64,000 nt of DNA from the NCBI GenBank assembly GCA_016713235.1, contig JADJPN010000002.1, forward strand, positions 372,001 through 436,000. Reading direction: 5' to 3'. The stretch comes from Hyphomicrobiales bacterium. Lineage in GTDB: Bacteria > Pseudomonadota > Alphaproteobacteria > Rhizobiales > Xanthobacteraceae. Every line of letters begins with the position of its first letter. Position 1 is the first letter of the stretch. The notes beneath the pieces were generated by a model, which did no database searches, was not told where the DNA came from, and was given only the letters and a program-made list of their open reading frames with translations. The position numbers and the translations under genes were made by a program. Shown one piece after another: positions 50,063 through 58,877 of the stretch.

Positions 50063-50864
50063 TCACTTCAGAGTCCTGATCAACTTCTTGCGCTGCCGCA
50101 GGGGCTCGTACTTTGCCTTCGTGAATAAAGTAGATGAAGACGTCGCGCAGGCTGGCGGCGGGCTTAGTCTTATCAGCGTGCGGGAGCGCTGCAACATCTT
50201 TGCCTGATGCCCATACCTTCGCGTGCTTCGCCCAAGTTTCGATGTCCTTCGGCGGATAACCGGTTTTCACTTTGTCTTTGCCGCGTTGCAGTCGCGCATA
50301 GACGAAGTCGCCGGTGATGTCGGCGATGTTCACGTAGTCGATGTGATCGGTGTAACAGATCGAAACGCCGAACTCGCGCGCCAGCTTGATGAAGGCGGGT
50401 GTCGAGAAGGTTTCGCTACGCGGCTCGACGACATGGCGTATCTTTCGGCCATCGAACTTCTGCGGCAGCAGCTCAAGAAATTTTCCGAAGTCCGCTTCGT
50501 CGAACTTCTTGGTTGGGGCGAACTGCCAGAGCAGGGGGCCGAGTTTGTCGCCAAGCTCGGTAACGCCGCTATCCATGAAGCGCTTGATGGAGTCGCCGGC
50601 TTCGCCAAGCACACGGCGGTTCACGGCATAACGCACCCCTTTGAGTGCGAACACGAAGCCGTCCGGTACTTCGCTTGCCCATTTCTTGAAGGTTTTCGCA
50701 TTTTGCGTGCGATAGAATGTGCCGTTCACTTCAATCGAGGTGAGTTGGCGGCTCGCATATTCGAGTTCTTTGGCATGTACGAGACCTTTCGGGTAAAATA
50801 CGCCGCGCCAGGGCTCATAGGTCCAGCCGCCGATGCCCGCGTAAATCTTGCCTTGCTTTGCCAT
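50043..50864 (-). CDS. DUF72-family protein
   Basis: 273 residues with a TIM-barrel-like DUF72 fold: IYAGIGGWTYEPWRGVFYP, YASRQLTSIEVNGTFYR, FVFALKGVRYAVNRRV, and FVYARLQRGKD. The biochemical function of DUF72 proteins is not established. It starts on the stop of the upstream DUF488 gene (TGATG). The two families commonly occur together, suggesting a joint job. The 3' end overlaps the ABC permease by 20 bases. Confidence 0.88.
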   Translation of the reverse strand: MAKQGKIYAGIGGWTYEPWRGVFYPKGLVHAKELEYASRQLTSIEVNGTFYRTQNAKTFKKWASEVPDGFVFALKGVRYAVNRRVLGEAGDSIKRFMDSGVTELGDKLGPLLWQFAPTKKFDEADFGKFLELLPQKFDGRKIRHVVEPRSETFSTPAFIKLAREFGVSICYTDHIDYVNIADITGDFVYARLQRGKDKVKTGYPPKDIETWAKHAKVWASGKDVAALPHADKTKPAASLRDVFIYFIHEGKVRAPAAAQEVDQDSEVISPASF

Positions 50865-51319
50865 CAGATGAAGTGCCCCGGAAACAGATCGACAACTTTT
50901 GCGCCGGTTTCTTTTGCCACCAGCTCCGCGATCTTACTGCGGTGACACTCTTCCGGCTTGCGCTCGTAACATAAGAGGCAGACTTTCTTGCCTGCTTCCA
51001 CAAGCTTGTTCAGCTCGGCAAGCTCGTCTTGCGCGGGCTTGGTTTTGATGTGCTTGCCGTAGATCTTCCAGAGCTTGTCGTAATTTCCGGAGCGTGCCGC
51101 TTCGCGGCCTTCCGATGGAGTGCCCAGTTTCTGGAAGTGCAAATAAGCAATGCCGGCTTCGTCGAGAGCCGCCGATAGTGCTTTTTTGGAGAACCCCGCC
51201 CGCCGGGAAGCGGCAACGGCGCGGGTATCGACCAATATCTTCACTTTGGCGCGTTTGAGCGCGTCGATGACGTCGGCCAGCGGGGTCTGCTCGTAACCAA
51301 TCGTGAATAAGGAAGCCAT
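50864..51319 (-). CDS. DUF488-family protein
   Basis: 151 residues: FTIGYEQTPLADVIDALKRA, ILVDTRAVAASRRAGFSKKAL, and the Cys/His-rich KVCLLCYERKPEECHRSKIAE. The last segment is the most conserved part of DUF488 and looks like a metal- or nucleotide-binding site, but no activity is known. First gene of the pair with DUF72; divergent from the superoxide dismutase gene. Confidence 0.88.
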   Translation of the reverse strand: MASLFTIGYEQTPLADVIDALKRAKVKILVDTRAVAASRRAGFSKKALSAALDEAGIAYLHFQKLGTPSEGREAARSGNYDKLWKIYGKHIKTKPAQDELAELNKLVEAGKKVCLLCYERKPEECHRSKIAELVAKETGAKVVDLFPGHFI

Positions 51320-51452
51320 CTCGACCTTACTCCCTGTCCTTCACAAAAATGCGGAGAATGAAACCATCCGCTTATCTGCCGTGTTGCCGCAATACTGGCC
51401 GGTTATGCAGCGATGCCGCGGCGCGGCCAACATTAATCCTTGGGAGGTTTTC

Positions 51453-52175
51453 ATGCTTGCTATCAATCGCCGTGCCCTCATGACGGGTACTGCCGCCGTG
51501 GGTGCTTACACCATTCTTAGCAGGAACTATGTTTTCGCGCAGGAAGAAGGTCCGTTCAAACTGCCGCTGCTGGGTTATGCTTTCGACAAGAACGAAGCGG
51601 CCATCGACGCCAGAACGATGGAAATCCATCACGGCGCCCATCATCGGTCGTTTGTGAACAATCTTAATGCAGCGGCCAAGGCGAATGCCGAAGCCTTCAA
51701 AATGCCAATTCAGGAAATGCTCGCGAAGCTCGCAAATCTTCCGGAAGGCATCCGCACCGTGGTTCGTAATTCGGGCGGCGGCCACGCCAACCATTCGATG
51801 TTTTGGCAGATCATGGGCGGAGAGGGCGGCGCACCGAGTGGCGATATCGCGGCTGCGATCAATGCCGCATTCGGCGACTTCGCGAAGCTGCAAGAGCAGT
51901 TTAACGCACGCGGCGGCGGCGTGTTCGGCTCGGGCTGGGTGTTTGTGACTTCCGATAAGGAAGGCAAGCTCGCGCTCGAGACCCGGGCCGGCCAGGACAA
52001 TCCGCTGATGTATGGCCGCATGCCGATCTTCGGCAATGATGTGTGGGAGCACGCTTATTATTTGCGCTACCAGAACCGCCGCGCCGACTATCTCAAGTCG
52101 TGGTGGAGCGTCGTGAACTGGGATGTGATTAATCAGCGCTATGCCGACGCAAAGGCCGGTAAGTTCACGGTCTGA
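51453..52175 (+). CDS. Fe/Mn superoxide dismutase with Tat-like export signal
   Basis: 240 residues. Metal ligands are visible: His in MEIHHGAHHRSFV, His in GGGHANHSMFW, and Asp/His in NDVWEHAYYLRYQNRR. The N-terminus MLAINRRALMTGTAAVGAYTI has a twin-Arg followed by a hydrophobic stretch and FAQ, a probable Tat signal. That would place a folded, metal-loaded dismutase in the periplasm. ATG 51453 is set by GGGAGG seven bases upstream; the frame before it is not protein-like. Single-gene unit. Confidence 0.9.
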   Translation: MLAINRRALMTGTAAVGAYTILSRNYVFAQEEGPFKLPLLGYAFDKNEAAIDARTMEIHHGAHHRSFVNNLNAAAKANAEAFKMPIQEMLAKLANLPEGIRTVVRNSGGGHANHSMFWQIMGGEGGAPSGDIAAAINAAFGDFAKLQEQFNARGGGVFGSGWVFVTSDKEGKLALETRAGQDNPLMYGRMPIFGNDVWEHAYYLRYQNRRADYLKSWWSVVNWDVINQRYADAKAGKFTV

Positions 52176-52305
52176 CGTTTCCGCATGACGGATGAGAACA
52201 GGGTGAGCTTCCAAAGTCGGCTGACGCTTTTTTAGTAGTGACTGTTCCGAGTTCGGCTACACCCTTTTTCGTGCCATAAGCGCGCGTCAATTTCCGGAGA
52301 GAGCA

Positions 52306-53223
52306 ATGCGCGTAGCAGTGATGGCGGCGGGTGCTTTGGGAGCTTACTTCGGCGGGCGGCTGGCCGAATCCGGACATGAGGTGCACTTCATTGCGCGTGG
52401 CGCACACAAAGAAGCGATCGAGCGCAACGGACTGAACGTCGAGAGCTCGGTCGGAAACATCCATATCGAGGCTGCGAAGGTGACGGACGATCCGAAGAAG
52501 GTCGGTGTTGTCGACGTTGTGTTGTTCGCGGTGAAGCTCTGGGACACGGAAAAATCTGGCGAGCTTTCAAAGCCGCTCGTGAACAAGGATACGCGCGTGC
52601 TTTCGATGCTGAACGGCATCGATTCCGTGGACCGCCTCACGCCAATACTCGGCGATGTTGTCTGTGCTGCGCCGACGAGAATTTCGGCGGTAATTTCCTC
52701 GCCCGGCGTGATTTCACATAAAGGCGCGTTCGCAAATTTTCGCTGCGGCTTTCTGGATGGGAGAGAGGATGCGCGGCTGCAATCGCTTGTCGATGAAATG
52801 CGGGAGGCGAAAGTCGAAGCGACATTCTCGACGAGCATCCGCAAGAGCCTCTGGGAGAAGTTCGTGTTTCTCGTTGGTATTTCCGGCGCGACGACAAGCA
52901 CGCGGAGCCCGATGGGGCCAATCCTTGCTGACCCTGATACGCGCGCACTGTTTGAGAGTCTGATGCGCGAGACGGAAGCCGTTGGTGTGAAATCCGGTGT
53001 CGAGATCGCGGGGGAGGCTGAAAAATTGATACGGGTCGCAGGCGGTATTGGCGCACACATTAAAGCGTCGATGCTGGAGGATCTCGAGCGCGGCAACCGG
53101 CTCGAACTCGACTGGCTGCAAGGCAAGGTCGTGGAGCTTGGCAGGAAACTCGGTGTGCCGACGCCGGCCAATGAGTACGTCTACAAGACCCTGAAGCTCT
53201 TACGGAATGGCAAGCCGGCGTAA
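52306..53223 (+). CDS. Ketopantoate reductase-like protein (ApbA/PanE family)
   Basis: 305 residues. The N-terminal Rossmann motif is VAVMAAGALGAYFGGRLAES, with the first Gly of GxGxxG changed to Ala; the catalytic Lys lies in DVVLFAVKLWDTE; the second domain has RKSLWEKFVFLVGISGATTS and PTPANEYVYKTLKLL. The family reduces ketopantoate with NADPH in pantothenate synthesis, but Rhizobiales carry several paralogues with other or unknown roles. No panB or panC nearby. Confidence 0.82.
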   Translation: MRVAVMAAGALGAYFGGRLAESGHEVHFIARGAHKEAIERNGLNVESSVGNIHIEAAKVTDDPKKVGVVDVVLFAVKLWDTEKSGELSKPLVNKDTRVLSMLNGIDSVDRLTPILGDVVCAAPTRISAVISSPGVISHKGAFANFRCGFLDGREDARLQSLVDEMREAKVEATFSTSIRKSLWEKFVFLVGISGATTSTRSPMGPILADPDTRALFESLMRETEAVGVKSGVEIAGEAEKLIRVAGGIGAHIKASMLEDLERGNRLELDWLQGKVVELGRKLGVPTPANEYVYKTLKLLRNGKPA

Positions 53224-53230
53224 GTAAAAA

Positions 53231-53261
53231 GGCCGCTCCGAAGAGCGGCCTTTCTTATTTT
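53231..53261 (+). terminator. Rho-independent terminator
   Basis: GGCCGCTC (53231-53238), loop CGAA, GAGCGGCC (53243-53250), then TTTCTTATTTT, just after the ketopantoate reductase-like stop. AAAAA on the left could serve the groESL transcript from the other side. Confidence 0.9.
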
Positions 53262-53278
53262 GTATTTGGAAGAGCGGA

Positions 53279-53300
53279 TTAGAAATCCATCCCGCCACCA
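53279..53300 (-). other. Echo of the GroEL C-terminal codons
   Basis: On the minus strand this reads ...PGFGGGMDF and TAA, the same ending as GroEL, and shares 16 identical bases with the true groEL end at 53402-53418. Upstream of it the frame is open back to a stop at 53166+ (53366-53368) but does not look like GroEL. It could be a remnant of a second groEL copy. Confidence 0.5.
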
Positions 53301-53400
53301 AAGCCGGGCTGTGGGGTTTCCCTGGCGTCAAACCACCCGCCCATGGCCCTGCCGGCTTTGGAATTTTAGATGATGGGCGGCTCTGGATTTCCGACTTGCG

Positions 53401-55041
<1,641 letters not shown>

Positions 55042-55074
55042 AGTTTTTTACTCCTGATGTCTCGACGAGGTCGC

Positions 55075-55389
55075 TTACGCGGCCTTCTTCTTGGACGCGG
55101 TCTTTTCGATCACGCCGAGAACGTCGGATTCTTTCATGATGATGAGATCTTCACCGTCGATCTTCACTTCGGTGCCGGACCACTTGCCGAACAGGATGTG
55201 GTCGCCAACCTTGATGTCGATCGGGATGAGCTTGCCGGCTTCGTCGCGGCCACCCTGGCCGACGGCGATCACTTCGCCTTCGGCAGGCTTTTCCTTCGCG
55301 GAATCCGGAATGATGATGCCCGACTTGGTGCGCTCGTCTGCCTCGATGCGGCGGACGACGACACGGTCATGCAGCGGACGGAATTTCAT
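55075..55389 (-). CDS. groES: Co-chaperonin GroES (10 kDa)
   Basis: 104 residues: MKFRPLHDRVVVRRIEADER, the mobile loop TKSGIIIPDSAKEKPAEG, and KWSGTEVKIDGEDLIIMKESD. ATG 55389 is chosen over the longer frame because GAGGA lies six bases upstream and the family starts here. A Lys-rich tail (KTASKKKAA) is slightly longer than in E. coli. Confidence 0.97.
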   Translation of the reverse strand: MKFRPLHDRVVVRRIEADERTKSGIIIPDSAKEKPAEGEVIAVGQGGRDEAGKLIPIDIKVGDHILFGKWSGTEVKIDGEDLIIMKESDVLGVIEKTASKKKAA

Positions 55390-55512
55390 TAGTAGTCCTC
55401 CAAGACCTTGAAATTTGTAGCGAATTGGATCGGCGCACAGAGACCCCTGTGTCTCGCCTGAGCGCCAGATGGGGCCGCGTTCTCCGACCTTCAAGGCTCG
55501 GAGTCAACTTTT

Positions 55513-55539
55513 TTGGCACTGGGCGAGTTCGAGTGCCAA
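55513..55539 (-). promoter_or_regulatory. CIRCE element (HrcA operator) upstream of groESL
   Basis: TTGGCACTG (55513-55521), nine-base spacer, GAGTGCCAA (55531-55539). The consensus is TTAGCACTC-N9-GAGTGCTAA; here the A/T pair next to the end is G/C in both arms, which keeps the dyad, and only the innermost G of the left arm breaks it. It lies 124 bp before groES. HrcA repression of groESL is therefore predicted. Confidence 0.85.
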
Positions 55540-55675
55540 GACTCGCCTAAGTTGTTAGCCGCCGGGGAGGGTGGCTGCTAGTGCTTTGATTCTAAACAGA
55601 TATTTCTATAATTTCGCTTGCGCTTCGGGCAGAAGCAGCGAACCCTGTGGCACCCATCGGCATTAAGGATGTCAG

Positions 55676-55951
55676 ATGAATAAAGCCTCGGAAGACTTCA
55701 AGAAGCAGCTCGACGGCTATGGGCTGACAACCGCCCAGGTTCTCTACCGGCTGCCGGATCATCCGCATCTGCTGCAAACGTTCGTATGGCAGGAATACGA
55801 CTTGTTTCCGCAATTTCCGACGCTGTCGCGCTTCCTCGGATTCTGGACGCGCGAACTGGCCGGCCCGCTGCATTCGGTGACGGTCGCGCATGCGCGGCTG
55901 ATCAAGCCGTCGGAGTTCCGGGCGGTGCAGGGCGAGTATTTGTTGAATTAG
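55676..55951 (+). CDS. usg: Usg family protein
   Basis: 91 residues: DFKKQLDGYGLTTAQVLYRL, PDHPHLLQTFVWQEYDLFP, FLGFWTRELAGPLHSVTVAH. This matches the small Usg protein of alphaproteobacteria, first noted next to trpF in Caulobacter. Its function is not known. It stands alone here between groES (divergent) and a gene-free region. Confidence 0.88.
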   Translation: MNKASEDFKKQLDGYGLTTAQVLYRLPDHPHLLQTFVWQEYDLFPQFPTLSRFLGFWTRELAGPLHSVTVAHARLIKPSEFRAVQGEYLLN

Positions 55952-55994
55952 CGCAGCCGCCATCGTTCCCGCGGGTTTGCGCCCCGGGGCGTGA

Positions 55995-56340
55995 GCAGAT
56001 CGCCCTCGAAATTCCGAGGGCGCGCGGGATGCCGCGTGCGCCAGAAGCACATCACGGCTCTCTGCACAAAAGGTGGAAAGTGCAGAGACGTCTCGTTACC
56101 GCGAGCGAAACCGGCGAAACCGGCATCCCGCGCGCAGTTGGTCTTCGGCTTTCCTTCGTCTGACCCCCGGAGGACTGACCAAGCTATCCTCCGCTGGCGG
56201 ACCTTCTCGGCTTTGCAGTACCGGCGTTGGCACGCTTTCCAGACGAAGCCGCCAAGGAAGGTCCTTGTGGCGAGCGGGAAGGCTCGCCGGAACCAGACGA
56301 CTTCAGCCGCCGCGACCCCCGTGTGTGCGTCACACGCTGC
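55995..56340. ncRNA. Hairpin-rich non-coding block, possible structured RNA or repeat element
   Basis: No convincing gene lies between usg and 56576. This part holds a 15-bp perfect long-range stem (56020-56034 with 56121-56135) enclosing CTCTGCAC/GTGCAGAG (56060-56067, 56080-56087) and the palindrome GAGACGTCTC (56085-56094). Further stems: GCCCTCG/CGAGGGC (56002-56008, 56015-56021), CGGAGGA/TCCTCCG (56168-56174, 56187-56193), GGACCTTC/GAAGGTCC (56199-56206, 56257-56264), GGCGAGC/GCTCGCC (56269-56275, 56282-56288) and CGTGTG/CACACG (56320-56325, 56331-56336). Strand and boundaries are unknown. Confidence 0.45.
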
Positions 56341-56465
56341 GGCCAACCGCATTCCCGCTCCGCGTGGCTAGCGCCCTAGAAACGCCCCTCGGCAGAGGAG
56401 CAGGATTAATATGAATATAATCCTAGTCCATGGCGGGAGTGAGGCGGCCGGGAAAACAATTTTCC

Positions 56466-56554
56466 TCGTCATGCCCGGCCTTGTGCCGGGCATCTCGCTG
56501 AACAGGGCACTACCTTGAGAATCGAGATGGCCGGGACAAGCCCGGCCATGACGA
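56466..56554. repeat. RIME-like intergenic palindromic repeat, copy 1
   Basis: Outer arms TCGTCATGCCCGGCCTTG (56466-56483) and CAAGCCCGGCCATGACGA (56537-56554) pair with few mismatches, and each contains a smaller GCCCGGC-type hairpin. The same layout recurs at 62653-62744. Such nested palindromes are dispersed in Rhizobiales genomes. Confidence 0.65.
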
Positions 56555-56575
56555 TCAAAATGACGAAAGGTGAAA

Positions 56576-56914
56576 CTAAAGCGTAATCACCTGATCCGGC
56601 ATGTTGCCGGAGAGCGCCTTGTAGAGATCCGGGAAGCAGCCGATCGGCACGCCGTCCATCAGCTGATCCGCGATTTCGCGCTCGTAGCAGCACTGGTCGC
56701 AGCCCATCAGCAACATGCCCTTGGCTTTCGCGACCTTGTTCAGCCGCTCGCCGATCGGGTTTCCCTTCACGAGCACGTAGTTGTTGTCTTCGAAGAAGAA
56801 CATGCCGGCGACGTCGACGCCGTGCCGGTTTTCTTCGAGCTGCGGCAGGATCATTTTCGCAAGCACGTAGGAAATATTATGCCGTTGCGTGGCGAAGATG
56901 TAAGCGACTTTCAT
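56576..56914 (-). CDS. DsrE-like small protein with GCDQCC motif
   Basis: 112 residues with the DsrE/DsrF fold pattern: MKVAYIFATQRHNISYVLAK, VDVAGMFFFEDNNYVLVKG, a Cys cluster in LLMGCDQCCYE (Cys72, 75, 76), and GVPIGCFPDLYKAL (Cys93). DsrE proteins carry sulfur on cysteines or bind metals. It is the last gene of a five-gene ABC operon. It reminds me of the DsrE-related member of the proposed Sao (organometal) transport set, but that is from memory only. Intact. Confidence 0.75.
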   Translation of the reverse strand: MKVAYIFATQRHNISYVLAKMILPQLEENRHGVDVAGMFFFEDNNYVLVKGNPIGERLNKVAKAKGMLLMGCDQCCYEREIADQLMDGVPIGCFPDLYKALSGNMPDQVITL

Positions 56915-57329
56915 TCATAACCCCTGTTTGAAGAAGGAATGCGGATTGAATCGCGGAACGAAGCGCGGCAACCGCGAGGTTCGCGCGGTCGCGGCGGAAG
57001 AGGGGAACGCCTTCGAGCAGATCGATCAGCGCGAGCGGCGTGATCGCATTCGCGGAAGTAAGCGAGAGCTTCTCCGCTTCTTCCGCGAGCACTTCGGCGT
57101 AAGCCGTCAGCGCGACGCAGGATGTGACCTTAAAGCGTACCGCTTCGATCAGCCCGTCTGCGATTTTCAGGCTGAACTGCGCTTCGAGCGCGTTCGCGTC
57201 GCGCATCGTTTGGCCGCGGATGTCGAAAGGCTCGGTGCGATTGCGGCGCAGGCCGCGGTCGAAGCAGTCGCTGACGGTGCGGCGGCGCGCGGCCCCGCAA
57301 CAGCCAGCCGTGCATTCTTCCGCATTCAT
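56877..57329 (-). CDS. NifU/IscU-like scaffold-fold protein, Cys-rich N-terminus
   Basis: 150 residues. The N-terminus MNAEECTAGCCGAARRR has Cys6, 10, 11 and then Cys22. The body resembles the NifU/IscU N-terminal fold: QTMRDANALEAQFSLKIADG, VRFKVTSCVALTAYAEVLAE (Cys71), and GVPLFRRDRANLAVAALRSA. Of the three IscU cluster ligands only one Cys is obvious, so it may not be a true Fe-S scaffold. It starts two bases after the permease stop. Its last 38 bases overlap the DsrE-like start; a small indel may hide an earlier stop. Confidence 0.6.
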   Translation of the reverse strand: MNAEECTAGCCGAARRRTVSDCFDRGLRRNRTEPFDIRGQTMRDANALEAQFSLKIADGLIEAVRFKVTSCVALTAYAEVLAEEAEKLSLTSANAITPLALIDLLEGVPLFRRDRANLAVAALRSAIQSAFLLQTGVMNESRLHLRHATA

Positions 57330-57330
57330 C

Positions 57331-58092
57331 TCAGCGCCACTGCATCAGGCGCTTCTCCGCCTGATTGGCGAGCGCGAAAATCACGAGCACGACCACGAGA
57401 ATGAGCAGAACGAGCGCGATCATGAGCGCCGCGTTGTAGGTGCTCTGCGCAAACGAGATCAGATAACCAAGACCGCGGCTTGCACCGACGAATTCGCCGA
57501 CCACCGCGCCCGTGAACGCGAAGCCGATCGCGACCTTCAGGTTTTGCAACACCGAGGCGGTGATCGAAGGCAGATACACCTGGCGCAGAAGCGACCAGCG
57601 GCCGCCGCCCAACGTCACGATGCGCTCGACCAGCCTGCGGTCGACGTTCTTCACCGCACCGAAGACATTGAAGAAAATCACGACCGCGACCAGCACGAAG
57701 GAAAGCGCGATCTTCGAGCCGAGGCCGATGCCGAACCAGATAATAAAGAGCGGCGCCAGGATCACGCGCGGGATGGCGTTCAGCACCAGCATGATCGGCT
57801 CGATCAATTCCGAGAGCAGACACACGAGGGCGGCAACGATGCCGAGCACGATACCTGCCAGCACGCCGAGCAGGAGGCCGCCCAAGGCCGCGGTGAAGGT
57901 CGCCTGCATATGCGGCCAGATGCGACCGTCGAGAAACAGGTCGCGCAGCGCAATGCCGATCGCGGAGGGGCGCGGCATATAAAGCGGATTAAGCCAGCCC
58001 AGCGTGCCGGCGTATTCCCAGAATGCGATGACGATGCCAAGCGTCGCCAACTGGCGCAGAAGCGCGTAGCGCGGGTGCAGAAGGGTTCTCAT
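57331..58092 (-). CDS. ABC transporter permease, nitrate/sulfonate/taurine (SsuC) type
   Basis: 253 residues, six membrane helices: ATLGIVIAFWEYAGTLGW, PRPSAIGIALRDLF, and the EAA loop RRLVERIVTLGGGRWSLLRQ followed by VYLPSITASVLQNLKVAIG. It forms the channel for the operon's transporter. Start overlaps the ATPase stop (ATGA). The SsuC type moves small organic or sulfur compounds taken from a periplasmic binding protein. Confidence 0.92.
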   Translation of the reverse strand: MRTLLHPRYALLRQLATLGIVIAFWEYAGTLGWLNPLYMPRPSAIGIALRDLFLDGRIWPHMQATFTAALGGLLLGVLAGIVLGIVAALVCLLSELIEPIMLVLNAIPRVILAPLFIIWFGIGLGSKIALSFVLVAVVIFFNVFGAVKNVDRRLVERIVTLGGGRWSLLRQVYLPSITASVLQNLKVAIGFAFTGAVVGEFVGASRGLGYLISFAQSTYNAALMIALVLLILVVVLVIFALANQAEKRLMQWR

Positions 58093-58871
58093 TCCGCCGC
58101 CATGTAGATTGGGCCTTTGGCAACGTGGCCGTTGCCATTGCCTTGGACTTCGTCGGAGAGATCGTTCCAGAGTTTTTCCAGCAGCGGCGCATAAGAAGGA
58201 TGCAGCCGGGCGCGGACCAGATCGCGCGGACGCGGAATAGAGATCTTGTACTCGTTTGAGATTCTGGCGCGCGGTCCCTGCGAGAGAAGGTAGACGACGT
58301 CGGAGAGCGAAATCGCTTCTTCGAGATCGTGGGTGACGAGGAGCACTGCGATCTTCTCGCGCTCGACGAGCTGCACAACGTCCTGAATGACTTTGGTGCG
58401 CACGATCGCGTCGAGCGACGCGAACGGCTCGTCCATCAGCAGAAGTTTCGGCTCCAGCGCGAGCACCTGCGCGAGCGCCACGCGCTTGCGCTGGCCTCCG
58501 GAGAGATGACGCGGGTAGCGGTCTTCGAAACCTTCGAGGCCGAGCTTTGCCAGCCACTCGTCGGCTTTCTGCAACGCCTGCTGTTTTGCCATGCCACGAA
58601 AGCGAAGACCGAGCGAAACATTCTGCCGTGCCGTCCGCCACGGCAAGAGCGCGTCGTCCTGAAAGAGAATGCCGATATCCGATTTCGGAAGTTCGAGGTC
58701 GACCGAGCCGGCGAAGGGCTTCTGCAACCCCATCGCGACACGCAGGAGCGAAGACTTGCCGGAGCCCGAGGGGCCGACGAGGCTTACGAATTGACCGCTG
58801 CCAACCTTGAGACTTGCCCCCTCGAGGACGGGCTCACCGCCGTAGGAGAGGGAAACATTACTGACGCGCAA
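58089..58871 (-). CDS. ABC transporter ATPase, SsuB/TauB type
   Basis: 260 residues. Walker A GPSGSGKSS, Q-loop ILFQDDALLPWRTARQN, signature LSGGQRKRVALAQVLA, Walker B LLLMDEPFASLDA, switch LLVTHDLEEAISLSDVV. It begins six bases after the binding-protein stop and overlaps the permease. Confidence 0.95.
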   Translation of the reverse strand: MRVSNVSLSYGGEPVLEGASLKVGSGQFVSLVGPSGSGKSSLLRVAMGLQKPFAGSVDLELPKSDIGILFQDDALLPWRTARQNVSLGLRFRGMAKQQALQKADEWLAKLGLEGFEDRYPRHLSGGQRKRVALAQVLALEPKLLLMDEPFASLDAIVRTKVIQDVVQLVEREKIAVLLVTHDLEEAISLSDVVYLLSQGPRARISNEYKISIPRPRDLVRARLHPSYAPLLEKLWNDLSDEVQGNGNGHVAKGPIYMAAE

Positions 58872-58877
58872 GTCGAA

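Noticed and set aside
53279..53400. A second complete groEL gene
   Set aside because: Only about nine C-terminal codons resemble GroEL. The frame closes after some 28 codons.
55948..56352. 134-codon open frame in the hairpin-rich block
   Set aside because: Several overlapping frames are equally open on both strands, none has a ribosome site, and the DNA is dominated by inverted repeats.
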